DNA from: Pontibacillus marinus BH030004 = DSM 16465
Lineage (GTDB): Bacteria > Bacillota > Bacilli > Bacillales > BH030062
NCBI RefSeq assembly: GCF_000425225.1
Contig: NZ_AULJ01000008.1
Location: forward strand, 124,001 to 188,000
Reading direction: 5' to 3'
DNA length: 64,000 nt
The position numbers and the translations under genes were made by a program. This document shows positions 7,554 through 16,428 of this stretch, piece by piece (the first letter of the stretch is position 1; every line of letters starts with the position of its first letter). Under the pieces are notes generated by a model that was given only the letters and a program-made list of their open reading frames with translations, did not search any database and was not told the origin of the DNA.

Positions 7554-9983
7554 TTGAAAGCAGTTGCAATTTTAGCCTTATTTTCTTTAGTGTTTACGAT
7601 TAATCCAAATCTTTCATTTGCACAGTTATCACAACAATCTAATGTGCCGGTGAACAAGATGTGGACGGTTCATTTTAACACCAATATGGACCAAGATTCT
7701 ATAGATGAAAACTCTATCTATATATTAAATGAGGAGGATCAAAAGCTAGAAGATATCACATTAAAATGGGTGAATAACTCTACTTTAAAGGTGATTAATG
7801 AATCTGCTTATGCTTATGATCATAACTATGACTTATACATAAAAGATAGTGTGAAATCTGCACGAGGTAAAGAAATCTCAAAAGAAGTGCACTTCTCATT
7901 TACTACACAAGAAAAACCAGAGAAGTTAAGCACTCAAGAAATCATTAAAAACAATGACCCTAAAGTTGTTATGGTAGAAACGGATTACGCTCAAGGTAGT
8001 GGGGTTATTGTAGGAGAAGGTCTAATCCTTACAAATGAACATGTTATAGCTGGTATGCAATCTGGAGAAGTTACTCTAAATAATGGAGACACTTTTTCAA
8101 TTGATGGTATTGTAAAAGCTAAAAAGGATGCAGATTTAGCTCTAATTAAAACAGAAGAACCTATGGATGTTGACCCTGTAAAAATTGGGGATCCAGACCT
8201 TCTAACTAAAGGTGATGAGATTGTTACGATTGGTAACCCAATGTCATTACAAAACACAGCTTCGACTGGAATGGTAAGCGGTTTTCATAACGAAGGTGTA
8301 GATTTAATTCAAATCACAGCCCCTATTACTCAAGGTAGTTCTGGTGGCGGTTTGTTTAATGAGCAAGGTGAGTTAGTTGGAATCACTTCGTTTGTATTAG
8401 GTGATTCAGGGAACTTAAACTTTGCTGTTTCAACAGATGAATTGCAAGATTGGATGCATCTTTTTGACGATGATTTGGAGGATTTAGAAACCAAAACATC
8501 AAATCCACCTACAAACGTTGGGGTTAGCCTCTTACCTTATGGTGGCGTAATGGTGGATTGGAATGAAGTAGATGGTGCAGATTTCTATAATGTTTATTAT
8601 AGTTATTCCAAAGATGGCCAATATAGTCTATTACAATCTCTCGAAGGTAATACGCGCTATACAGATTCTTTGTATTTAGATATCGATGTTGAGGCTGGCG
8701 AAACTTATTATTACAGCGTTGTTGCTGTTAAAGATGGTGTTGAATCTGAATTAAGTGAACCAGCAAAAGTGGTAATACCTGAGGAAACAGATTCGAATAT
8801 GCAACAAACATTGCTCGGTATGACAAAGAAAGAAGTTAAAATGCTTCAAAATGGCACTCTTTTAAAAGAGGAAGAGAATAAACTTACGTATAAAGGTGTA
8901 AACTCATATAACTTTGAATACAAGAGAGATTATATATTCTCTGACAATAAACTTATTGAAATGGAAGAAGTGATTCTACTTCCTGAACAAGATTCTCAAG
9001 AAGTACTTTCAGCAATGAAAGAGCAGTTCATTCTTCTAGCAAACTATGTATATGGGGAGCCTGTGGAGCAAGATAATGATTGGGATGATGATGCATCCGG
9101 AAGCTTTGTAGGAGCAAAATGGAATCGTGACTCTGAGCAGATGAAAGGTTCCTTTACATTTGATATAGGATTTGAAAATGACGAAATGGCGATCATAAAG
9201 ACGCTTGATGAAGGTGTATTAACAGATAATGCATCCCCAGAGCTGGATTATGCTGAAACAAGTTCTGCTAAAACATTAGATCTTTACTTTAGTGAAGATA
9301 TTTCGTTTGTAAGTAACCCTTCAACATTTTTAGAGTCAATCACGGCAACTAATTTAAATGTAGAGGGTGCAACGGTTGAGATTAATGATTCAATGCTTAC
9401 AGTAACATTAGGCGAAGGTCAAAAGTTTGATGATAACTACCAAGCAAACGACCTTTCCATTCAGTCAGGTGCCATCCAAGACCTTGCTGGTAATCGTTTC
9501 GAAGTATCCGGTGCAACTATTGTGGATGGATGGGTAGCACAAGTTCAAAATGTTACTTATATTGATAACAAAGAAGGAGGAGGCGCAACTCCTAATGACA
9601 TCGGAATTGAATTCGATGACATTGGTGAAGGGGACGAGTCTCAATCACCATACGACATTTCTGGATACTATGTAGTATTGTTTGAAGATGGTGTGACCCG
9701 CGAGCAAGCTTCATCTATGATTATGGATGCAATCATGGAGAAAGATCCAGATACAATAAGTCCTGGTGGTACATTGAAGGTGATTTTGTATGAAAACAAA
9801 TCTGCTGGATATGCTAAAGCCTCTAGTGAACATGATGGAAGTCCAAAAGGAATGTGGTCAGAACAACTTACATTCAGTGGTTCAGAAATTGGACCAGGAA
9901 ATTATGAACTCTATGTAATTCCAGTAGACCATAATTTAAACTATTCTATATCAGAACCAGCATCAGCTGTTGTTGGTGACTAA
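7554..9983 (+). CDS. Secreted trypsin-like serine protease with Ig-like and fibronectin-like domains
   Basis: An 809-residue exported protein. Residues 1-23 form a signal peptide ending SFA. Residues 30-118 are an SbsA-type Ig-like domain. Residues 128-300 are a trypsin/HtrA-fold protease with His163 (LTNEHV), Asp194 (DADLAL) and Ser263 (TQGSSGGGLF). A fibronectin-like domain follows near 315-410, then further Ig-like regions. No SLH or sortase anchor is seen. The start is uncertain: TTG at 7554 is 17 bases from AGGAGG (7531-7536), whereas an in-frame ATT at 7545 is 8 bases away and would add MRH. It probably processes extracellular or surface proteins. Confidence 0.85.
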   Translation: MKAVAILALFSLVFTINPNLSFAQLSQQSNVPVNKMWTVHFNTNMDQDSIDENSIYILNEEDQKLEDITLKWVNNSTLKVINESAYAYDHNYDLYIKDSVKSARGKEISKEVHFSFTTQEKPEKLSTQEIIKNNDPKVVMVETDYAQGSGVIVGEGLILTNEHVIAGMQSGEVTLNNGDTFSIDGIVKAKKDADLALIKTEEPMDVDPVKIGDPDLLTKGDEIVTIGNPMSLQNTASTGMVSGFHNEGVDLIQITAPITQGSSGGGLFNEQGELVGITSFVLGDSGNLNFAVSTDELQDWMHLFDDDLEDLETKTSNPPTNVGVSLLPYGGVMVDWNEVDGADFYNVYYSYSKDGQYSLLQSLEGNTRYTDSLYLDIDVEAGETYYYSVVAVKDGVESELSEPAKVVIPEETDSNMQQTLLGMTKKEVKMLQNGTLLKEEENKLTYKGVNSYNFEYKRDYIFSDNKLIEMEEVILLPEQDSQEVLSAMKEQFILLANYVYGEPVEQDNDWDDDASGSFVGAKWNRDSEQMKGSFTFDIGFENDEMAIIKTLDEGVLTDNASPELDYAETSSAKTLDLYFSEDISFVSNPSTFLESITATNLNVEGATVEINDSMLTVTLGEGQKFDDNYQANDLSIQSGAIQDLAGNRFEVSGATIVDGWVAQVQNVTYIDNKEGGGATPNDIGIEFDDIGEGDESQSPYDISGYYVVLFEDGVTREQASSMIMDAIMEKDPDTISPGGTLKVILYENKSAGYAKASSEHDGSPKGMWSEQLTFSGSEIGPGNYELYVIPVDHNLNYSISEPASAVVGD

Positions 9984-9986
9984 TTC

Positions 9987-10022
9987 AAAAAGCTGTCCTC
10001 ACGTTGAGTGGGACAGCTTTTT
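9987..10022 (+). terminator. Rho-independent terminator of the protease gene
   Basis: AAAAAGCTGTCC pairs with GGACAGCTTTTT around a short loop, directly after the protease stop codon; the run of T follows the stem. Confidence 0.85.
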
Positions 10023-10052
10023 ACGTGAGAGTGTCTGCTATTCGACAAAAAC

Positions 10053-10093
10053 CGGGTGGTGACAGGCACCACCCGAAAAAAAGCACCACCCGG
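10053..10093. repeat. Short palindromic repeat with CGGGTGGTG arms
   Basis: CGGGTGGTG (10053-10061) pairs with CACCACCCG (10067-10075) around ACAGG; a further CACCACCCGG lies at 10084-10093. The core GGTGGTGACAGGCACC resembles the ends of the GTGCCTGAC family but is distinct. It may be a second REP-type family. Confidence 0.6.
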
Positions 10094-10267
10094 AAACCAC
10101 CCGCAATATATCTTTTTAATATAGTTCATCAACAATATTCATATTTCAGAAAGCCACCAACAAATGGTACATTTAAATTATGTAAATATTCAGATAAAAG
10201 TTTGGACCAAGAATATTTACGGTTCAAAACTAATAGGATTGAAGAAATGAAAGGGGAGTTTGATCAT

Positions 10268-10747
10268 ATGGACGGACGTACATTTCGTAATGCAATGGGG
10301 AAGTTCGCGACAGGAGTAACGGTCGTAACAACGAAAAGTGGTGAGGATGTACATGGAATGACAGCGAATGCTTTCATGTCAGTTTCCATGGACCCACAGT
10401 TGATTTGTGTTTCGGTAGGACACAATGCAACGATGCATAACAAAATTAAGGATTCAGGTAAGTTTGCTGTAAGTATTTTATCTGATGCACAGCAGGATAT
10501 GTCCAATTATTTTGCAGGTCAGGTTAAAGAGAAAAAAGACATACCATTTGAATGGATTCATGAATATCCGGTTATTTCAGACTCACTAGTCAATATCATG
10601 TGTACCGTGTATGATGCACATCCTGCGGGAGACCACACACTTTACATAGGTGAGGTGCAAGATATTGCCGTAAAAGATGAAGGGGAACCTCTTACGTTCT
10701 TTGGCGGTAAATACTGTCGCTTAAATCGAGAAATTGAAGTTGAATAA
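10268..10747 (+). CDS. Flavin reductase family protein
   Basis: A 159-residue protein of the flavin reductase (HpaC/DszD-like) fold, which reduces free FMN or FAD with NAD(P)H for partner monooxygenases. Typical segments are RTFRNAMGKFATGVTVVTT, GMTANAFMSVSMDPQLICVS and the C-terminal LTFFGGKYCRL. The open frame extends back to 10004 through repeat DNA; the ATG at 10268 is chosen because AAGGGGAG (10251-10257) is well spaced and the protein then begins as in the family. A second in-frame ATG at 10247 is possible. No oxygenase partner is adjacent, so the electron acceptor is unknown. Confidence 0.85.
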   Translation: MDGRTFRNAMGKFATGVTVVTTKSGEDVHGMTANAFMSVSMDPQLICVSVGHNATMHNKIKDSGKFAVSILSDAQQDMSNYFAGQVKEKKDIPFEWIHEYPVISDSLVNIMCTVYDAHPAGDHTLYIGEVQDIAVKDEGEPLTFFGGKYCRLNREIEVE

Positions 10748-10796
10748 ATCCCTACAAAAATTCAAGGAAAGGAGTGAGTTTTTTCTTTCATTAAAA

Positions 10797-10810
10797 TGTA
10801 AGCGATTTCA
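10797..10810. promoter_or_regulatory. CcpA catabolite-responsive element (cre)
   Basis: TGTAAGCGATTTCA matches the consensus TGNAANCGNTNNCA at every fixed position. It lies 52 bp upstream of the symporter operon start and should place that operon under carbon catabolite control. Confidence 0.7.
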
Positions 10811-10861
10811 ATAAAGTCAGCTAGGCCAAGTCATAAGATCACTTTTGAGGAGGAGATGGAG

Positions 10862-10978
10862 ATGTTAGGAATGGAAAGTGCGTCCATTGCTATTGTATGG
10901 CTCTTAACGGTTTTGTCGGCGGTTGGTTGTGTGGTTTATGGCGCTATGATGTGGAATAAAGGAGGTCATGAAGAATGA
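10862..10978 (+). CDS. Symporter small accessory protein
   Basis: A 38-residue single-span membrane peptide, MLGMESASIAIVWLLTVLSA and so on, ending WNKGGHEE. A GAGGAGGAG site precedes its ATG at 10862, and its stop overlaps the start of the symporter gene (ATGA), indicating translational coupling. Tiny one-span partners of this kind are known directly upstream of some sodium:solute symporters. Its role is probably assembly or regulation of the transporter. Confidence 0.8.
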   Translation: MLGMESASIAIVWLLTVLSAVGCVVYGAMMWNKGGHEE

Positions 10979-12552
10979 ATATGGCCGTGCTGATTCCACT
11001 ATGTATCGTGTACATCGGTATTATGAGTGGACTAGCTTACTATGGATATAAAAAGACGACGACAAAACAAGATTACTTAGTCGGGGGACGTAACATTAAC
11101 CCTGTTGTTATGGCTCTGTCCTATGGAGCTACCTTCATTAGTACATCAGCTCTTGTAGGGTTTGGTGGTGCAGGTTCCATTTTTGGAATGGGTCTCTTAT
11201 GGTTAGCATTCTTAAATATTGCTCTTGGTATTTTTGTTGCATTCGCTATATTTGGAACTCGCATCCGAAAACTCTCTTTAAAACTAGATGTTTCTACGTT
11301 TCCATCTTTGCTAGGGAAGCGTTTTGACTCCAAGTTTATCACGGTGTTTGCTGGAGCTATGATTTTTATTTTCATGCCGGCTTATACGAGTATTGTATTA
11401 ATAGGTGGAGGGCGCTTCCTGCAAGAGTCACTGTCGCTAAACTTCAACGTAGCACTGTTTGTTCTTGCTGCAATCGTTGCTTTGTACGTAATCAGTGGTG
11501 GAATCAAAGCCGTTATGTACACAGATGCGTTTGGTGCTGTGATCATGCTTGTCGGTATGATGGTTTTCCTTGTTGTAACGTATAATGCTGTCGGAGGCAT
11601 TGTTGATGGTCACGCAGCTTTATCTGCAATGAAAAATATGGTGCCTGATTCGCTCGCTGCAGGTGGACACCAAGGCTGGACCAGTATGCCAGTGCTTGGA
11701 TCACCACTATGGTGGACACTCGTAAGTACGATCATTATGGGGGTTGGAATCGGAGTACTAGCGCAACCTCAGTTAGCGATGCGCTGTATGACGGTAAAAG
11801 ATGACCGTGCGTTGTATCGCTCCGTTCTAATCGGTGGGATTTTCATCTTCTTTATGACAGGTGCTGCTTTCATGATTGGACCTCTAAGTAACGTATATTT
11901 TATGGAGACATCTAATCAATTAGCTATTACAGCAGCTGGTGGAAACTCAGACTTAGTTATACCTAAATTTATTAATGAAGTCATGCCTGGCTGGTTTATT
12001 TATCTGTTCACTCTAACGTTAATGTCAGCTGCTATCTCAACCGTAAGCTCTTTGATCCACCTTCAAGCTTCAGCGTTTGGGGAAGATATCATGAGAACGC
12101 TTGGTATTGGTAAAGATGGTAAAACAATGACTCGAATTGGGGTTCTTGTTGGTGTAACAGCTGCCATTATTTTAGCTTACATCCTACCAGGTGGCGTAAT
12201 CGCGCGTGCGACTGCATTCTGGTTTGGCATCTGTGCTGCAGGGTTCTTACCAACATTAATGGGAGCTCTATTCTGGAAAGGTGCTACAAAAGCTGGGGCA
12301 ATCGCGAGTATTGTTACTGGTTTTGCTGTAAGTATTTTCGGATTCTTGTTCATGCATGTAAGTGAGTCTGGTGTATTTGGATTATCTAAAGCTTTATTTG
12401 GTAAAGATGCACTGTTCGCATTCCCTTGGACACATATTGATCCGTTGTTCTATGCGCTGCCACTTTCAGCTATTGTATTCGTAGCGGTTAGTGTACTAGA
12501 TAAAAGCAAGAGTGTAAGCGGCGATGTTGAACAAGAAGCCATTGCAAAATAA
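10975..12552 (+). CDS. Sodium:solute symporter family protein
   Basis: A 525-residue transporter with about 13 hydrophobic segments. SSS-family features include the opening YYGYKKTTTKQDYLVGGRNI, the GATFISTSALVGFGGAGSIF segment of the first core helices, ISGGIKAVMYTDAFGAVIM and the sodium-site region TLMSAAISTVSSLIHLQAS. The substrate cannot be read from sequence; acetate-type or other organic acid carriers are possible, since the cre site upstream implies a carbon-supply role. It is coupled to the 38-residue accessory protein and followed by a terminator. Confidence 0.9.
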   Translation: MNMAVLIPLCIVYIGIMSGLAYYGYKKTTTKQDYLVGGRNINPVVMALSYGATFISTSALVGFGGAGSIFGMGLLWLAFLNIALGIFVAFAIFGTRIRKLSLKLDVSTFPSLLGKRFDSKFITVFAGAMIFIFMPAYTSIVLIGGGRFLQESLSLNFNVALFVLAAIVALYVISGGIKAVMYTDAFGAVIMLVGMMVFLVVTYNAVGGIVDGHAALSAMKNMVPDSLAAGGHQGWTSMPVLGSPLWWTLVSTIIMGVGIGVLAQPQLAMRCMTVKDDRALYRSVLIGGIFIFFMTGAAFMIGPLSNVYFMETSNQLAITAAGGNSDLVIPKFINEVMPGWFIYLFTLTLMSAAISTVSSLIHLQASAFGEDIMRTLGIGKDGKTMTRIGVLVGVTAAIILAYILPGGVIARATAFWFGICAAGFLPTLMGALFWKGATKAGAIASIVTGFAVSIFGFLFMHVSESGVFGLSKALFGKDALFAFPWTHIDPLFYALPLSAIVFVAVSVLDKSKSVSGDVEQEAIAK

Positions 12553-12565
12553 CCAGATTTTACTC

Positions 12566-12597
12566 TCGCTCCTCTTTTAAGGGGGGGGCGATTTTTT
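12566..12597 (+). terminator. Terminator of the symporter operon
   Basis: TCGCTCCTC pairs with the G-rich strand GGGGGGGCGA around a short loop, followed by seven T residues. Confidence 0.7.
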
Positions 12598-12620
12598 TAT
12601 GTGATTCATGTCGAAATTAG

Positions 12621-12647
12621 TAAAGATTTTCGAAATTATGACGATAA
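12621..12647 (+). promoter_or_regulatory. Sigma-D (flagellar/chemotaxis) promoter
   Basis: TAAA at 12621-12624 and GACGATAA at 12640-12647 are separated by exactly 15 bp. This matches the Bacillus sigma-D pattern TAAA-N15-GCCGATAT in six of eight -10 positions, and it lies before a chemoreceptor gene, a classic sigma-D target. Confidence 0.7.
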
Positions 12648-12682
12648 TAATTATAATATTCAGAAAAACTAGGGAGGAGGAA

Positions 12683-12742
12683 GTGAAGAATATTTGTTCC
12701 TTAAACAAATTGATTTGGATACACAGGGGGAAATCAAAATGA
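12683..12742 (+). CDS. Possible 19-residue leader peptide coupled to the chemoreceptor gene
   Basis: A GTG at 12683 directly follows a very strong GGGAGGAGG site and opens a frame for [19 protein letters not shown]. Its TGA overlaps the ATG of the chemoreceptor gene as ATGA. Peptide similarity is unknown; the arrangement suggests translational coupling, but it could be chance. Confidence 0.35.
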   Translation: MKNICSLNKLIWIHRGKSK

Positions 12743-14526
12743 AATTATTTAAATCGATTCGTGCAAAAATGATGGTAGCCATGACCGTGCTTTTACTATT
12801 ACCTATATCGATTCTAGGATTCATTTTTTATAATAATACCAGTATTTTAGGTCAAGCCATCATCCCGAAAGAAGTATTAGAGGAGAATAGTGATAAGGTT
12901 AAGGAAGTCTTTCAAGAGCATGAAAAGATGCTTTCATCTATAGGAAAAAGTTCTGAGATGGACTATAAGAACTATGAGTTTTCCAATGAGGTAGAGAATA
13001 GTATTTCGAACATGCCAAGTGTGAATGACCCTCAGAAAACAGAGTTCTATGAGGATCATTTGAATAACCTTGCAAGCGAAAGTGACTACATTATTAATCT
13101 ATACTTAGCTACTGCTGAAAAAGGAGAATTCTACTTATCCAATATTCCGCCTGAAGAGGTCAACTTAAATAAGTTCGATCCTCGTCAGCGTGAATGGTAC
13201 ACGCAAGCTATGGAAGCTGATGGTAAAGTGATTTATACGGAACCTTATCGCGATACAGGTACTGGTAAATCAACGATCACCCTAGCCAAAACAGTAACGA
13301 AAAATGGTGAAGTAATTGGCGTCTTAGGGATGGACTTTAGCATGTATAAGCTTTCTGGGCTCATCCGTGATGGTGTTAAAACAAATACGTTAATTATTGC
13401 AGGAGTAGCATTACTAGTTGCATTAAGCTTTGTTTTCTTCTACATCACTCGTATTAGCAAAAACCTCAATAGGGTAAATGAAGGAATGGCTAATGTGGCG
13501 AATGGTGACCTATCAATGGAAACGCTCGAAGTTAAAAGTAATGATGAGATTGGTAGACTCGCAGGAAGCTATAATGCCATGGTCATCAGCCTAAAAGAGC
13601 TTGTTTCCAATGTGTTAGAAACATCAGAGCAAGTTGCTGCGTCTTCTGAACAGTTAAGTGCAAATGCTGCTGAAACATCTACTGCATCAGAACAAATTGC
13701 AGGTTCTATACAAAACGTTTCTAGTGGAGCTGAGGATCAAAGCAGTAAAGTGGAAGAGTCGTCAGAATTAGTTCGTACGATATATGATGACATTGGAAAG
13801 ATCCATCGAGTAGTAGACCAGGTTCATGAGTCTTCAATGGAAACAGCAAATCAAGCAAGTGACGGAAAAGAGAATATCCAGCAGGCTATTGAACAAATGA
13901 GCATTATTAGTGAGAATACAGGAAATACAGGAAAGGTCATTGCTTCCTTAAATGAGAAATCAAATGAGATTGGCTCGATTGTTTCCTTAATTACGGATAT
14001 TGCAGAACAGACAAATCTACTAGCCTTAAATGCAGCGATTGAAGCGGCTAGAGCAGGGGAGCACGGTAAAGGTTTCGCTGTAGTTGCGGATGAGGTAAGA
14101 AAGCTTGCCGAGCAATCGAATAATTCGGCTCAAGAAATTAGCGGATTAATTAAAGACATTCAGGTAAGTACCGAAGATGCAGTAACTTCCATGGGAGAAG
14201 GCGAACAAGCTGTAAAAGAAGGCTTGGATGTGGTGAATTACGCTGGTCAAACTTTTGAAAAGATACACCAGTCTATTACGGATATCGCGAATCAAATGAG
14301 TGAAGTGAGCAACTCAGTAGAAACGATCAACAGTGGGACTGAGAATCTAACAAATGCGATGGATACCATTACAAGCATTACCCAAGAAGCATCAGGAGCT
14401 ACTCAAGAAGTTGCGAGTGCTGCTGAGGAACAAAATGCTTCAATGGAAGAAGTTTCGGGGGCTACACAGCAGTTAGCTGAGCAGGCGCAGGAACTGCAGG
14501 GGATGGCGAGTAAGTTTAGAATGTAA
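12739..14526 (+). CDS. Methyl-accepting chemotaxis protein
   Basis: A 595-residue receptor. An N-terminal membrane span (about residues 10-30) leads to an extracellular dCACHE-like sensor with [20 protein letters not shown] and [12 protein letters not shown], then a second span near 212-235, a HAMP domain, and a long helical signalling domain. The hairpin tip that contacts CheA/CheW is present around [20 protein letters not shown]. The ATG at 12739 has AGGGGGA 8 bases upstream; an in-frame TTG at 12694 is less likely. The sigma-D promoter upstream fits. The ligand is unknown. Confidence 0.92.
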   Translation: MKLFKSIRAKMMVAMTVLLLLPISILGFIFYNNTSILGQAIIPKEVLEENSDKVKEVFQEHEKMLSSIGKSSEMDYKNYEFSNEVENSISNMPSVNDPQKTEFYEDHLNNLASESDYIINLYLATAEKGEFYLSNIPPEEVNLNKFDPRQREWYTQAMEADGKVIYTEPYRDTGTGKSTITLAKTVTKNGEVIGVLGMDFSMYKLSGLIRDGVKTNTLIIAGVALLVALSFVFFYITRISKNLNRVNEGMANVANGDLSMETLEVKSNDEIGRLAGSYNAMVISLKELVSNVLETSEQVAASSEQLSANAAETSTASEQIAGSIQNVSSGAEDQSSKVEESSELVRTIYDDIGKIHRVVDQVHESSMETANQASDGKENIQQAIEQMSIISENTGNTGKVIASLNEKSNEIGSIVSLITDIAEQTNLLALNAAIEAARAGEHGKGFAVVADEVRKLAEQSNNSAQEISGLIKDIQVSTEDAVTSMGEGEQAVKEGLDVVNYAGQTFEKIHQSITDIANQMSEVSNSVETINSGTENLTNAMDTITSITQEASGATQEVASAAEEQNASMEEVSGATQQLAEQAQELQGMASKFRM

Positions 14527-14565
14527 CAATTAAATGAGCTACTATCTCTAATCTCCTTTGATTAG

Positions 14566-14596
14566 AAAAACCTCTCCATAATCGGAGAGGTTTTTT
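14566..14596. terminator. Bidirectional terminator
   Basis: AAAAACCTCTCC and GGAGAGGTTTTTT form a strong hairpin with T runs on both strands, between the chemoreceptor gene and the convergent subtilisin gene. Confidence 0.9.
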
Positions 14597-14603
14597 ACTA
14601 TCT

Positions 14604-16157
14604 TTATTCAAATGCCGAGTACACTGTTGTTAGACCATGTCCGAATTTTTCATCGTGGCCTTCAACACCAATATCTTCAGCTGTTTGCTTTAGCATAACT
14701 TTAATGTCACTTGGTGAAGCACCTTCATGCTCATCATATAAAAGAGCTGCAATTGCTGCTACTTTTGGAGAAGCCATTGAAGTACCTACATACCAACTAT
14801 AGCTAGGTCGAGTATATTCATAATCAACCACAAGACCATCTTCGTTCGTAATGTAATTCAGAACAGGTACGGAGCTAAATGCAAATTCAGTTGCATAAAG
14901 CATGTTATTCATATACTCATCAGATTTACCTTCAGCCTCATACTGCAGCATTAGGTCATAGTTACCACCTGGAGCCGCTACATCTACATATCCATTTCCA
15001 TAAGTAGAATAAACCGCTAACTCATCTTGTGGACCCGTAGCTGATACTGTCACAACGTTTGGAATATCCGCTGGAGCATAAACGCTAGCACCTTGGAACT
15101 CGTATCCTAACTCACCATAATTATCATTAGCTAACTCTGTTACAGTCTTAGGACTCTTAGCATCAATTGCATCGTTACCGGCAGAAGAAACGATTAATGT
15201 ACCTTTGCTTTCTGCATATTTAGCCGCACGCATATATGCAACGTACTCTGCGATATCGCTACCTAGACGTTCTTTTTCACCTGTAACAGGATTGTTGTAA
15301 TAAACCTGACCTTTAGAATAAATACCGCCTAGACTCATGTTAATAACGTCTACACCATCATTTGCAGCTGCAACAATTGCACTCATAATCCAAGCACTAT
15401 ATGCGCCGCCTTCAGCACCAAACACACGGTATGATTGGAATCCAACATCAGGTGCAACACCTAGCATAGCACCGTTACCAGCGATACTTCCGGCAACGTG
15501 AGTACCGTGGCCATTACGGTCCTGAACATCGTTAATGTCGCCAGTTTCAGAAGTGTCTACACCGTAGATGCCGCCGGCTGGAACAAAGTTTTTAGAGCCT
15601 GGAAGTAGGTTCTTTTGAACATCTGGGTGGTTTAAGTCGATACCAGAGTCAATAATCCCTACTACAACATCGTGACTTCCGCTATGTTCAGCAAAAGTAG
15701 CGCCATCATTTGTTAGGCGTTGAATATCCCACTGGTAAAGGTCAAAGAGAGACGCATCCTCTAAAAGGGTTTCAGACGAAGTAGTAGTTTTACCCTTTCC
15801 TTTTCCGTTACCATTATTGTTTGTTTCATCTTGCTCTTCGGCCATTTCCATCTCTATTGATTTGCCATCTGGCAATTCATATTGTAAGGATGGGTTAGCC
15901 GCAACAATTGAACTATTGTTGATTGCGTTACTCGCGAAACCAACAGGGGCTTCTACTTGTACAAGACCAATTTCAGGAACTTCGTATATAATCGTTCCTC
16001 CTAGGTCCTTTATTGTCTTTTTAGCATTCCCAGGAATGCTACTGTCTTTAAAGACTACTGTGAACTTTGTTGTTTCTTCCTCTGCGTTACCCATAGTTGG
16101 AGAAGTGATTCCTAGGATAACCACTAAACTCATCAAAATAGCTAAAAATTTCTTCAT
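14604..16157 (-). CDS. Secreted subtilisin-like serine protease (S8 family)
   Basis: A 517-residue preproprotease. Residues 1-24 are a signal peptide (MKKFLAILMSLVVILGITSP), then an I9-type propeptide to about residue 105, a Gly/Lys/Asn linker, and the catalytic domain with Asp170 (GIIDSGID), His217 (NGHGTHVAG), oxyanion Asn328 (SSAGND) and Ser460 (GTSMASP). The whole triad is present, so activity is expected. The frame extends to 16214, but the ATG at 16157 has GGAGG about 8 bases upstream and begins the signal peptide. It is divergent from a surface-protein gene and may provide nutrients or process surface proteins. Confidence 0.92.
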   Translation of the reverse strand: MKKFLAILMSLVVILGITSPTMGNAEEETTKFTVVFKDSSIPGNAKKTIKDLGGTIIYEVPEIGLVQVEAPVGFASNAINNSSIVAANPSLQYELPDGKSIEMEMAEEQDETNNNGNGKGKGKTTTSSETLLEDASLFDLYQWDIQRLTNDGATFAEHSGSHDVVVGIIDSGIDLNHPDVQKNLLPGSKNFVPAGGIYGVDTSETGDINDVQDRNGHGTHVAGSIAGNGAMLGVAPDVGFQSYRVFGAEGGAYSAWIMSAIVAAANDGVDVINMSLGGIYSKGQVYYNNPVTGEKERLGSDIAEYVAYMRAAKYAESKGTLIVSSAGNDAIDAKSPKTVTELANDNYGELGYEFQGASVYAPADIPNVVTVSATGPQDELAVYSTYGNGYVDVAAPGGNYDLMLQYEAEGKSDEYMNNMLYATEFAFSSVPVLNYITNEDGLVVDYEYTRPSYSWYVGTSMASPKVAAIAALLYDEHEGASPSDIKVMLKQTAEDIGVEGHDEKFGHGLTTVYSAFE

Positions 16158-16428
16158 GTTCTTCCTCCCTGTGAATTTTTTTACTACACCTATTTTTATT
16201 TCGAGATAATTCAAAATTCCCCTCTATAAATTTTCAATTTTCAGATTAATAGTACTTTTATCACTGCTTTTAAATAGTAAATTATAACTATTTAGAGTTA
16301 GTCACTAAAAGTTAACATGGAATAATAACCCACCATTACTAGTAGATTACTATTTATCCCCTACAAAATCCCACGTAAAATCAAAATGTAACAAAAATAT
16401 TACAAAGAAGTGGGAGAGTTTCAACAAC

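Noticed and set aside
10004-10267. N-terminal extension of the flavin reductase
   Set aside because: It translates a terminator and a palindromic repeat; the family start is at 10268 with a good ribosome binding site.
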